NCBI GenBank assembly: GCA_964498015.1
Contig: CAZCFT010000002.1
Span: 11,818-75,817, forward strand
Length of the DNA stretch: 64,000 nucleotides
Source: CAWEZN01 sp964498015
GTDB taxonomy: Bacteria; Zixibacteria; MSB-5A5; GN15; PGXB01
Direction of reading: 5' to 3'
Shown: in pieces, positions 56,479 through 64,000 of the stretch
How the letters are laid out: every line of letters begins with the position of its first letter
Position numbering within the stretch: the first letter of the stretch is position 1
Notes under the pieces: model-generated
What the model saw: the letters and a program-made list of their open reading frames with translations, nothing else
Databases searched by the model: none
What the model was told of the DNA's origin: nothing
Position numbers and translations under genes: made by a program

Positions 56479-58701
56479 TCACATCATATCATAGGGGTCG
56501 ATATCGATCGTCAGCCGTATCTTTGACGGCAGACCAAAATTGGATTCTGCATCTTCCCATGCTCTTAGATATTTTATGAGACTCGTGATTCGGGCGGTCT
56601 TAATAAAAAAGTGGCGTCGGTACATGCCTCGCAGTCTATACAATGGGCATGGAGCGGGCCCCAAAAGATCAATGGAAAGATTCCCCTTTTTAGCGCCCTT
56701 TGAAATTCGTGATTTTAGCTCCAGCGCATACTTATGAAGTCCTTCCTCTTTTTTGGATGAGAGTCGGAAGTTGATCAAATGCACGAATGGAGGATATTTC
56801 AGGTTTTTTCTGGATCTGATCTCGCGAGCATAAAAAGTTTCGTAATCCTGCCGGGCGGCGTCGTCTATCAAAGCGCTGTCCGGATTGTAGGTCTGAATTA
56901 TCACTTCGCCCGGTACAACTCCTCGCCCTGAGCGTCCGGCGACCTGAATCAATTTGGCAAATAACTTTTCCGAAGCGCGGAAGTCAGGCATATCCATACC
57001 GATATCCGCCAGCAGAACTCCGACCAGCGAAACGCGCGGGAAATCAATTCCTTTCGTTACCATCTGCGTTCCCAACAACAGATTGAATTTCCCCTCGGCG
57101 AAATCGCCAAGAATGATATGGGATCGCTCGCGTCCGGCGGCGCTGTCGGAGTCAAGCCGTACAATATGCGCCTCGGGAATCACTTCGCTGATCTTATCTT
57201 CGATTTTTTGGGTGCCGGATCCAATATATACGAAACTATTTCCGCCGCAGACAGAGCATTTATCGTAGCCGACAACGGTATAGCCGCAAAAATGGCACAT
57301 TAGCTTGCCCCCTGCCCGGTGATAGGTTAGATGCAATTCACAATGCGGACAAAGCGGCGTATGTCCGCACTCTGTACATTTGATCCTTGGAGAAAACCCC
57401 CGTCTGTTTAGATAGAAAATTACTTGCTGATCTGCCCCAAGAGAGTCTTTTGTTTTGGAAAGAAGCGTTTTTGTAAATAACGGGACTTCGCCCCCGACTC
57501 TTTCTTCTTTCAGGTTAATTAGTCTGACTAAAGGCAAATCCACATTTTGAGGCCTACGGGTTAATCTTAGAAGCTCATATCGCCCGGCCTGAGCATTATG
57601 GAAAGATTCCACTGATGGCGACGCTGAACCCAGTATGACGGGAATATTATAAATCTTCGCTCTCATAATGGCCGAGTCGCGAGCCTGAAAACGCGGGGTA
57701 TGATCATCCTGTTTGTATGATTCATCATGTTCTTCGTCCACTATGATAATGCCGAGATTTTCAAGAGGCGCAAATATGGCCGAGCGCGCCCCGATGACTA
57801 CCTTAAATCTTCCATTCTTAATCTCCTGCCAGATTAAGAGCCTTTCTCGGGGCCTGAAAGCCGAGTGTAATAGGGCGACCTCTTCTCCAAAAAATGCCTT
57901 GAAATATGCCAGAAGCGTCCCGGCGAGGGCGATTTCCGGTACCAGTACGAGGACTGTTTTTCCCCGGCTGACGATTTCACGAGCCACTCGGCAATAAACC
58001 AGTGTCTTTCCTGAACCGGTTATTCCAAAAAGAAGAAAGGGGGCATAGCGGTCGATTTTCGCCTTAATCTTGTCTATGGCCGCTGTCTGCTCCTGATTGG
58101 GGATAATTCCACTGACCTCGTTGCGCTCTCTTATATAGGGAAAAATCTTGGCAAAATCGGTCTGGTCGATATTGGCCGCCGGAGATGTGTATATTGCTTT
58201 CACTAATCCATTCGCAACAAGTTTCTCCAGCAAGCCCGGAATTTCTTTTTCGAGTCCTTCGCCTTGCCGACTGGATACCAGCCCTCTGGCCAAAATCTTC
58301 CTCATAAACTGGCGAGGCAATTCGAGGCTCTTTTCAGCGACGGCAAAGTTATCTGAGATTAGATAAAATGGTTTCCGGATTTTTCTCATTTCCGGCGGGA
58401 GGGCGGCCTGAAGTACATCGGCCATCCCGGCCAAATAATATTCAGCCATCCAACTTAGAAACTGAAACATTTCTGGGGTATAGAGTGAATATGGTTCCAG
58501 CCATGCAATCACCGATTTCAAATCAGCCTCAGGCCTTGCCGACGCCGGCGCGACGTAGTAGCCGACCGATTTGCGCCTTCCGAAAGGCGCTAAACATCGT
58601 TGCCCCGGGCTGAGTATATGTCCTTCGGCAGATTTGTCCTTATATGTAAATAGCTTTGTTGCCGCGCCGGGAATGGCAATATTGACTAATGTTTCTTTCA
58701 T
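56479..58701 (-). CDS. priA: Primosomal protein N' (replication restart helicase)
   Basis: 740 residues from ATG 58701. N-terminal DNA-binding domain, helicase Walker A GITGSGKT, DEEH box (IIIVDEEHDESYKQDD), paired zinc sites (CTECGHTPLCPHC, CHFCGYTVVGYDKCSVCG) and the C-terminal helicase motif VAGRSGRG. Recognises stalled forks and reloads the replisome. The start sits just beyond a terminator that ends the upstream TPR gene. Confidence 0.97.
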   Translation of the reverse strand: MKETLVNIAIPGAATKLFTYKDKSAEGHILSPGQRCLAPFGRRKSVGYYVAPASARPEADLKSVIAWLEPYSLYTPEMFQFLSWMAEYYLAGMADVLQAALPPEMRKIRKPFYLISDNFAVAEKSLELPRQFMRKILARGLVSSRQGEGLEKEIPGLLEKLVANGLVKAIYTSPAANIDQTDFAKIFPYIRERNEVSGIIPNQEQTAAIDKIKAKIDRYAPFLLFGITGSGKTLVYCRVAREIVSRGKTVLVLVPEIALAGTLLAYFKAFFGEEVALLHSAFRPRERLLIWQEIKNGRFKVVIGARSAIFAPLENLGIIIVDEEHDESYKQDDHTPRFQARDSAIMRAKIYNIPVILGSASPSVESFHNAQAGRYELLRLTRRPQNVDLPLVRLINLKEERVGGEVPLFTKTLLSKTKDSLGADQQVIFYLNRRGFSPRIKCTECGHTPLCPHCELHLTYHRAGGKLMCHFCGYTVVGYDKCSVCGGNSFVYIGSGTQKIEDKISEVIPEAHIVRLDSDSAAGRERSHIILGDFAEGKFNLLLGTQMVTKGIDFPRVSLVGVLLADIGMDMPDFRASEKLFAKLIQVAGRSGRGVVPGEVIIQTYNPDSALIDDAARQDYETFYAREIRSRKNLKYPPFVHLINFRLSSKKEEGLHKYALELKSRISKGAKKGNLSIDLLGPAPCPLYRLRGMYRRHFFIKTARITSLIKYLRAWEDAESNFGLPSKIRLTIDIDPYDMM

Positions 58702-58704
58702 ACG

Positions 58705-58736
58705 AAAAAAAAGGCAGGTCGTCACAGACCTGCCTC
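58705..58736 (-). terminator. Rho-independent terminator of the TPR gene
   Basis: On the minus strand GGCAGGTC pairs with GACCTGCC (plus-strand positions 58713-58720 and 58727-58734) followed by eight T. It sits immediately before the priA start codon, so priA must have its own promoter or depend on readthrough. Confidence 0.88.
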
Positions 58737-58754
58737 TCAAATTAAATTACCATA

Positions 58755-60140
58755 TCAGAGCTTCTTTAATTCTTCCAGCTTCTCTTCAGCCTTCTTGGCC
58801 TTATCCTGCATCCCGAGATTCTGGTATATGTCTCTGAGAGCTCTCCAGATTTCACTGTCACCCGGATCTATTTCGACCGCTTTCTCATAGGGAGGAATCG
58901 CCTCGGCAAATTTCTGCTCCTGAATATAGATATCTCCAAGAGAAAGCCAGTGATCTTTTCTAAATGGCTCTAACTCCGTCAGTTTCTTAAAAATCTCCGA
59001 TGCCTCCGTGTAATGCCCCGCCACAAGCCTGGCCACTCCATATTGCTCCATTACCATAACATTATTCGGCTCGAGCCTCGCGGCCACAGCAAAAAAAGCC
59101 GCAGATGAATCCAGCAGATTATCCCTTTGCATGGTGTACCTCTGGGCCTCTTGGCCTTTGTCTTGTTGAGTGGAGGACTTGATTGAATCAGAGTATTTTT
59201 GCGACCGTATCAGGAAATACTGTCCGGCATCAATATAGGCCCCGGCAATCGTCGAATCAGCCGCTATAGACATAAGATCATATTTAAAAGCGCTGTCATT
59301 CTCCTGCATGTTGCTGTAGCATATTGCTATATTGAAAAGGGTATTGCCATCAGCCGGCGCAAATTTCAGATATTTCTTGAAATATTCTGTAGCCGGCTTG
59401 TAATCGTTTTTCTGGATATAGGCATAAGCAATATTCTGCACAATATGAGAAGTTGTATCGGGGGAATGCTCATTTGCTTTCTGAAACCATATAATTGAAG
59501 AATCCAAATCCTTCATCCTGTCATACACCAGACCCACTCCTTCATAGGCGCGATAGTCCGTGGGATCGACCGTCGCCGCAATCATAAAAAAGAGCTTTCC
59601 GCTATCAGCCACAATTTTCATTTCTTCTTTTGCGGCCAGAATACCGGCGGAATCAGCCGCCTCTTTGATTTTTGGGGCGTACTCCTTATCCAATCGTTCT
59701 ATAGTCTTCACGCCTTCATTATAGCCTTCGGCCCAATATATTACTCTCATGGAATCAACCAGATCGGTTAATTCCTTGCATTCCTTTTTCAAATCCTTTT
59801 TCACATCTGGATTGTCGCAGGAGGCAAACGCGGAATCATAGTTGGCCGACATTATCGTGAATTGTTCAATCTTCTTTTTAAGGTCCGTTGCTTTGGTGGC
59901 GTATTTGGCATAAATATTACCCCTGAAAAAATACGCTTCCGGGGCCGCCCCATAATAAAAAATCATGGAATCAAGTAACATTATGGCCTCTTCGAGCCGC
60001 GGCTCTCTGTCGAGAAGCGCAATCTTGGCCGACTTCAAATACGCCGATTGCGGCAATTTGGCTTTTTGTTTTCCGCCGAAAGCTGGAACGGATAGTATAA
60101 AAATGATCAGGAAAATTATTGAATCCTTCAAAGGTCTCAT
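58755..60140 (-). CDS. Tetratricopeptide-repeat protein
   Basis: 461 residues from ATG 60140 (GGGAGGAG upstream; an ATG twelve codons earlier has none). Signal peptide, then TPR-like helical pairs through the whole length, for example AYEGVGLVYDRMKDLDSSI, LFNIAICYSNMQENDSAF, and the last repeats LSLGDIYIQEQKFAEAIPPYEKAVEIDP and WRALRDIYQNLGMQDKA. Likely a periplasmic scaffold; partners unknown. Confidence 0.87.
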   Translation of the reverse strand: MRPLKDSIIFLIIFILSVPAFGGKQKAKLPQSAYLKSAKIALLDREPRLEEAIMLLDSMIFYYGAAPEAYFFRGNIYAKYATKATDLKKKIEQFTIMSANYDSAFASCDNPDVKKDLKKECKELTDLVDSMRVIYWAEGYNEGVKTIERLDKEYAPKIKEAADSAGILAAKEEMKIVADSGKLFFMIAATVDPTDYRAYEGVGLVYDRMKDLDSSIIWFQKANEHSPDTTSHIVQNIAYAYIQKNDYKPATEYFKKYLKFAPADGNTLFNIAICYSNMQENDSAFKYDLMSIAADSTIAGAYIDAGQYFLIRSQKYSDSIKSSTQQDKGQEAQRYTMQRDNLLDSSAAFFAVAARLEPNNVMVMEQYGVARLVAGHYTEASEIFKKLTELEPFRKDHWLSLGDIYIQEQKFAEAIPPYEKAVEIDPGDSEIWRALRDIYQNLGMQDKAKKAEEKLEELKKL

Positions 60141-60224
60141 CGACTCCTCCCGTCTATGGAATAATTTCATCATAACAGGCGCACAATCTAATATCTCCGC
60201 CTTTTTGTGTCAACCCTTATTCAA

Positions 60225-61589
60225 TCAATATGTAGTTCTCACAAGGAAGTTAAGCAAGGTCTCGCTATTGGCTTTCACGGGAATATTAAATGTCGCGGCG
60301 CCGGCATCCTCCTTGTTAAACGGGTAACTGCTTTTCAAAATACTCCAGTCTCCATTAAGACGCTTCTTAACTGTAATTGTGATATCTTCTTTCTTATGAT
60401 TGCGAAGGCTGATTTCATAGGTCCGTTCGTCAACTCGGTCGGAAATCTTTTCATAATTCACGACTTTTTCCTTAGCCGAAATATCAAAGGCAAATCCAAT
60501 ATTGAGTTCTACTTTTTCGTCTCTGGGCGTATGCTTGATCCTGTCCTCGCCCAGCAAGATCATAGAACCATCAGTATCCGCTTTGAAAACTCTTGTTCGC
60601 CCCTCCGGCAACGGGATCCCAAGCCCCTCTTCTTTGGAGTTGATAAATTTCAGAATTACTTTGACTTGCTCGCTATTCGATTCCGGCTCAAAATAAAATT
60701 CCTTATCCACCTTGACTTGAGAGGGATCAAAAAGGGAAATCTGCTTTATTTCATTATCAGCTAAAGTCGCCCTCCGGGGCAGAGTATAAAGATGATATTC
60801 AAAAAACTGCTTCTCTTCAAATCCTGCGGTCAGAGCGCCTTTGGCCATCATCTGGACACCCTCATCATACATTACTCCCCGCCTGGGTTCAGGCGCGCGG
60901 TGAATGTCGCCTGCGACCAATTTCAATGTGGCATCCTTGAAAGTCGCCCCGGAATTATTGGTAATTGATGACCATCCGGTAAGATCCAGCAGGTTATCAT
61001 CCTCGGAGAGAATTCCGACATATTCCGCCGTCCAATTCATACCCGTCGTCTGATAACTGACATTGCTGGCGGCCATACCCTCGAAATCCGAATTATAAAG
61101 CCAGAACAATGTCGGACGGGTTATTAATCCATCAGGAAGGTCAGGGAAATTGGTATTTATTATTTCATCAAGACGGATTATCTGAATCTGTCCCGATTTT
61201 TCCTTAAGCACAACCGCTCCGCCTGAATATGATAGGAGAGCGCCATTGAAAATCTTCCCGTCCTTATTAATCAGCTCGATCTCCTTATCAATATATTTTG
61301 AATAGATTTTTTCAGGCGATACAAGGTCATAAGCGTAATTTTGTTCCAGTATGGTAACTGATTTGTTTTTGTCCTTCAGTTCAAACCCGACTGAGGTGGG
61401 ATCTATAAGCGATGGAACATCAACAAAAGAAATTCTTCCGGTTCCTTTCTTGAATTCGAGCTGTCTGGTTTCCCGAATTACGCCCAGATTGCTGTTATAG
61501 ACCGTTACCGCTACATCATCTGCGACAATGCTTCCGGCAATGGACAATATTCCCGCTATCAGGGTCAACCCTATTATTTGCTTTTTCAC
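60225..61589 (-). CDS. DUF4139-domain secreted protein
   Basis: 454 residues. GTG 61589 is chosen because AAGGAG ends five bases before it; an earlier GTG two codons upstream overlaps that site. Signal peptide (GLTLIAGILSIAGSIVA). The body carries the DUF4139 features (VYNSNLGVIRETR, GFEL, MNWTAEYVGILSED, LVAGDIHRAPEP, DRVDERTYEISLRNHK, DWSIL). Beta-rich, periplasmic or outer-surface, no known activity. Confidence 0.85.
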   Translation of the reverse strand: MKKQIIGLTLIAGILSIAGSIVADDVAVTVYNSNLGVIRETRQLEFKKGTGRISFVDVPSLIDPTSVGFELKDKNKSVTILEQNYAYDLVSPEKIYSKYIDKEIELINKDGKIFNGALLSYSGGAVVLKEKSGQIQIIRLDEIINTNFPDLPDGLITRPTLFWLYNSDFEGMAASNVSYQTTGMNWTAEYVGILSEDDNLLDLTGWSSITNNSGATFKDATLKLVAGDIHRAPEPRRGVMYDEGVQMMAKGALTAGFEEKQFFEYHLYTLPRRATLADNEIKQISLFDPSQVKVDKEFYFEPESNSEQVKVILKFINSKEEGLGIPLPEGRTRVFKADTDGSMILLGEDRIKHTPRDEKVELNIGFAFDISAKEKVVNYEKISDRVDERTYEISLRNHKKEDITITVKKRLNGDWSILKSSYPFNKEDAGAATFNIPVKANSETLLNFLVRTTY

Positions 61590-61781
61590 AATCACTCCTT
61601 TCTTTACAATTATACAATTGGATATAAAAATCCTTCCCGATCAAGAGAAACATTAATTCTCTATTTGATTTGAATCTATTATCTTCAAACATCTTATGGA
61701 AGGGAAAAATATCAAGGCCGGCGCGAGGATAATTATTGTAGTAGGCGCCCAGTAATATCAGATACAATAGATTTATTTTCT

Positions 61782-62459
61782 ATGCGGAATAAAACCGAAA
61801 TCAGTTTTCGTGACCTAAGACTAATCCCCAACCTATTCTCTCTTTTGCGAATTCTACTTACCCCCTTCATAGGTTATTTCCTTTCCATTAATACGCCGCG
61901 GAGCATCATTGTCTCTGTTATCTTTCTGGCTGCGGCAGGAATAACTGATTTCCTTGATGGTTTCCTCGCCCGCCGACTGAATCAAATCACTCCGCTCGGC
62001 ATTATTCTTGATCCGGTTGCCGACAAAATATTCACCATAGCCCTAATTGTCGAACTTACTTATTTTCGGGGTTTTCCTATTTGGTTGGCAATTGCCATAG
62101 TCGCGCGGGACTTCCTTATAATGCTGGCCGGATTAAAAATTCTAAAATCTCGCCGCATTGAATTGCCATCCAATCTTACCGGAAAATATTATTTTGCGAC
62201 CTTATCGCTCCTTATTTTTAGTTACATAGTACATTTTCCCTTCGGGGAGAAAATATTTTTCTATATTGGTATTTTACTATTGATTATGTCTGGCCTAAAT
62301 TATGCCCGCATCTTTTTTGTAGCGCGTCGCGGCGGCCAAATTCCTGTCTTTGCGGATAAACCTGTTTACAAATATGCCCGTCTTTTGATAACCATTTTGG
62401 TTGTCATCCTTGGATTGTATATGTTTTATTTTGAAGTAGTGACTGGTTATATTCAATAA
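61782..62459 (+). CDS. CDP-alcohol phosphatidyltransferase (PgsA-like)
   Basis: 225 residues, several helices. The catalytic signature DGFLARR-x6-LGIILDPVADK (DGxxARx8GxxxDxxxD) is intact at about residues 60-85. It transfers a phosphatidyl group from CDP-diacylglycerol to an alcohol such as glycerol-3-phosphate; phosphatidylglycerophosphate synthase is the most likely specificity. The C-terminal 40 residues extend beyond the usual PgsA length (about 180-190). Confidence 0.85.
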   Translation: MRNKTEISFRDLRLIPNLFSLLRILLTPFIGYFLSINTPRSIIVSVIFLAAAGITDFLDGFLARRLNQITPLGIILDPVADKIFTIALIVELTYFRGFPIWLAIAIVARDFLIMLAGLKILKSRRIELPSNLTGKYYFATLSLLIFSYIVHFPFGEKIFFYIGILLLIMSGLNYARIFFVARRGGQIPVFADKPVYKYARLLITILVVILGLYMFYFEVVTGYIQ

Positions 62460-62989
62460 ACCTTTGAAAAACCTGATATCCAATAAATATGACTACTCAA
62501 ATCAAATTCAAACTCGAAACCGATCGAATCCGACTGCGAAAGATAAAACGCGTTGAAAAACCCATCTTGCCCGGCATAAGGCCGGATTTGCAACTATGGC
62601 ATGGTGGCGTATTCGTGTTCATCACAACACTATTACCTGTCATCCCGTGCCTTGACACGGGACCCAGAAATCAGTAACTCATTTGCACTTGTCAACCACT
62701 CTCTGGGTTCCCGATCAAGTCGGGAATGACGATTTGGGGTCACTCCTCTCCATTACCTAATGCTTCATATCCATCAGGGGGTTTTTCAACAAGCCCGATG
62801 GATGGATGATTATTTGTATGCGATTGTAAAATAGAAATCTCACCCATTGGAAATCAAGCCAGAACTTTTTATCCCCTTGACTTAGCTCATATCAATTTAT
62901 TATTCAAGCAAGAGTGGTAGGTCGCGTTCCGAGTCCGGCATTTAACGGACGAGAAACCCGACATTGATATGCTACAAAAGAAGAATATT
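62460..62989. repeat. 530-base intergenic region with a cruciform repeat
   Basis: No gene supported. A composite palindrome at 62639-62730 has outer arms GTCAT/ATGAC, CCCAGA/TCTGGG next, and two inner hairpins (CCCGTG/CACGGG and TTCCCGA/TCGGGAA). A weak promoter candidate TTGACT (62877-62882) with TATTAT (62898-62903, 15-base spacer) may serve the transporter operon that follows. Confidence 0.6.
62639..62730. repeat. Composite palindrome (GTCAT-CCCG...CGGG-ATGAC element)
   Basis: Three nested stems predicted by eye: GTCAT with ATGAC, CCCAGA (62662-62667) with TCTGGG (62702-62707), and two inner hairpins. The stem sequences match an interspersed repeat type seen in many bacterial genomes. Confidence 0.65.
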
Positions 62990-63607
62990 ATGTTCAAACT
63001 CGCCGTCCAAAATCTCGCCAAGCGGTTCGGAGCACGAAAAGTGTTCGAGAATATCAATTTCTCTCTTGAACAGGGGCAATCGATTGCAATTGTCGGCCCC
63101 AACGGCTCCGGCAAGTCAACCCTGCTTAAGCTTCTTATCGGATTTAGCATCCCAACTAAGGGGAAAGTGGTCTTCTCGGATAATGGCAAACCTCTGGATT
63201 TCGATTTGTATCGAAGGCGTTTGGCATTAATTTCCCCCTATCTTGCTCTTTATACCTCTTTGACCGCCCGCGAGAATCTCCAATTCCTTGCCACGGTCAA
63301 TGGGGATTTAATTACAGCTAATGAAATTGATCAAGTTTTGGCGCAGGTTGGACTTGAGGGGAGAGGGGACGATTTTGTCGTCGCCTATTCGTCCGGAATG
63401 CTTCAGCGTCTCAAATATGCCGCCGCGATTCTTAAGAATCCTGCAATCTTGATGATTGATGAGCCAACTTCTAATCTTGATGATTCCGGCAAGAAGATTA
63501 TTTTCGACCTGATAGACCGACAACGCAAAGAATCCATAATTATTATTGCCACCAACGAGAAGGAGGACTACACGCTTGCCGACAAGCTCTGTCAGTTGGG
63601 TGGCTAA
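62990..63607 (+). CDS. ccmA: ABC transporter ATP-binding protein (haem exporter CcmA-like)
   Basis: 205 residues from ATG 62990; ATG 62969 is possible. Walker A VGPNGSGKST, signature YSSGMLQR (LSGGQ-like, altered as usual for CcmA), Walker B LMIDEPT and the H-loop region with ATNEKED in place of a histidine. Short length and the CcmB-like gene beginning inside its 3' end point to the haem exporter of cytochrome c maturation system I. Confidence 0.8.
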   Translation: MFKLAVQNLAKRFGARKVFENINFSLEQGQSIAIVGPNGSGKSTLLKLLIGFSIPTKGKVVFSDNGKPLDFDLYRRRLALISPYLALYTSLTARENLQFLATVNGDLITANEIDQVLAQVGLEGRGDDFVVAYSSGMLQRLKYAAAILKNPAILMIDEPTSNLDDSGKKIIFDLIDRQRKESIIIIATNEKEDYTLADKLCQLGG

Positions 63608-64000
63608 GGTTCTCGCTGTCGCCAAAAAAGATATTGTCTCCGAATTTCGGACGCGATATGCCTTAAATGCCATCCTTATGTTTGCCCTCGTGACTCTGAC
63701 CGTAGTATCTTTTGCGGTCGGCGCCCTTTCGCCATCAAAAGAGGTCATGGCCGCTCTCTTCTGGATCATTCAATTTTTTGCCGCAATGTCGGGATTATCG
63801 CAGGTTTTTGTGAAAGAGGAAGAATCCGGCACGGCGATGATCCTGAAACTTTCATCCGAAGGGACGGTTATTTTCTTCGGCAAGCTCTTATTCAATCTAT
63901 TTCTCTTATTGATCCTATCCATCATTATAATTCCATTATTTGTCATCCTATTGAAAGCCGGGCCTGAGAATTGGGGGGTTTTTCTTGTCGGAGTGATACT
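63576..64000 (+). CDS. ccmB: CcmB-like haem exporter permease (partial)
   Basis: Runs off the right edge, 141 codons visible. The best start is TTG 63576: AGGAGG (63561-63566) sits nine bases upstream, while a later GTG (63600) lacks one. It overlaps ccmA by 32 bases. VAKKDIVSEFRTRYALN and the membrane segments (ALVTLTVVSFAVGAL; LFWIIQFFAAMSGLSQVFVKEEESG) match CcmB. The EExxG segment after the second helix is a family hallmark. It works with CcmA in cytochrome c maturation, consistent with the multihaem cytochromes at 973 and 4087. Confidence 0.8.
   Translation, partial: MPTSSVSWVAKVLAVAKKDIVSEFRTRYALNAILMFALVTLTVVSFAVGALSPSKEVMAALFWIIQFFAAMSGLSQVFVKEEESGTAMILKLSSEGTVIFFGKLLFNLFLLLILSIIIIPLFVILLKAGPENWGVFLVGVI

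Noticed and set aside
62489..62677. 62-codon frame starting ATG 62489 after the phosphatidyltransferase gene
   Set aside because: It runs directly into the palindromic repeat element and has no ribosome binding site or recognisable pattern.
1..64000. CRISPR array, integrase, transposase or prophage genes
   Set aside because: None found: no regularly spaced direct repeats and no recognisable recombinase or phage structural gene in the window.

Overview
The window looks like part of a metagenome-assembled genome of a Gram-negative bacterium of the Fibrobacteres-Chlorobi-Bacteroidetes superphylum. Candidate phylum Zixibacteria is my best guess, by inference. The grounds are C-terminal dockerin-like repeats (GDANGNG...LDVTYLINFLYK type), MXAN_6640-type secreted peptidases, an M6 peptidase ending in a type IX secretion (Por) sorting domain, a DUF2723 membrane glycosyltransferase, a tricorn-type protease and many outer-membrane barrels. 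Two runs of exactly 100 N (858-957 and 40704-40803) mark scaffold joins. The first is flanked on both sides by the same 55 bases, so the order around position 900 should not be trusted.

Layout. 1-832: tail-less tricorn-type protease (minus). 973-5205: quinone-linked electron-transfer module (8-haem cytochrome c, four-cluster ferredoxin, NrfD membrane subunit) followed by a 7-haem secreted cytochrome. 5347-7249: RRM RNA-binding protein and an outer-membrane protein (minus). 7376-18884: a tightly packed one-strand cassette of nine genes for surface glycan synthesis (DUF2723, GT4, flippase-like, two GT2, epimerase, GT39, Gfo/Idh oxidoreductase, hexapeptide acyltransferase). 18885-28352: small accessory genes (cupredoxin, coiled-coil protein, HTH protein, rhodanese plus MauE/DoxX protein, BamA-like barrel), then two tandem dockerin-bearing peptidases and a zinc-ribbon protein. 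28430-33499: a minus-strand cell-surface set (M6 peptidase with sorting tail, DUF5723 barrel, large lipoprotein).

33799-35906: HIT hydrolase overlapping an unusual fusion of two helix-turn-helix motifs to a LeuC/aconitase-type domain. That domain keeps the iron-sulfur cysteines but has lost catalytic residues, and it is the best candidate here for an undescribed regulator. 35928-39930: housekeeping minus-strand genes (rho, rsfS, LytR_C protein, a small barrel, a single-domain GlmU-like uridylyltransferase, panD). 40313-42300: a LamG/dockerin protein broken by a frameshift and an N gap. 42509-44404: an ECF sigma and anti-sigma pair bracketed by two copies of one palindromic element. 44538-48882: MFS transporter, ispE, spoVG, tRNA-Gln, prs, rplY. 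49039-52771: a serine hydrolase interrupted by one in-frame TAG, a DUF6249-like membrane protein, and a divergent second ECF sigma/anti-sigma pair. 52859-61589: membrane glycosyltransferase, a substrate-binding-protein/TolC fusion, priA, a TPR protein and a DUF4139 protein. 61782-64000: CDP-alcohol phosphatidyltransferase and the start of a CcmA/CcmB haem-exporter operon.

Most functional signals point to a bacterium with an elaborate cell surface (secreted peptidases, dockerins, glycans, barrels) and c-type cytochrome respiration. The CcmAB genes at the right edge are the expected maturation partner of the multihaem cytochromes at the left edge. Intergenic spaces carry at least four kinds of palindromic repeat. 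All family assignments come from reading motifs by eye; no database search was possible.
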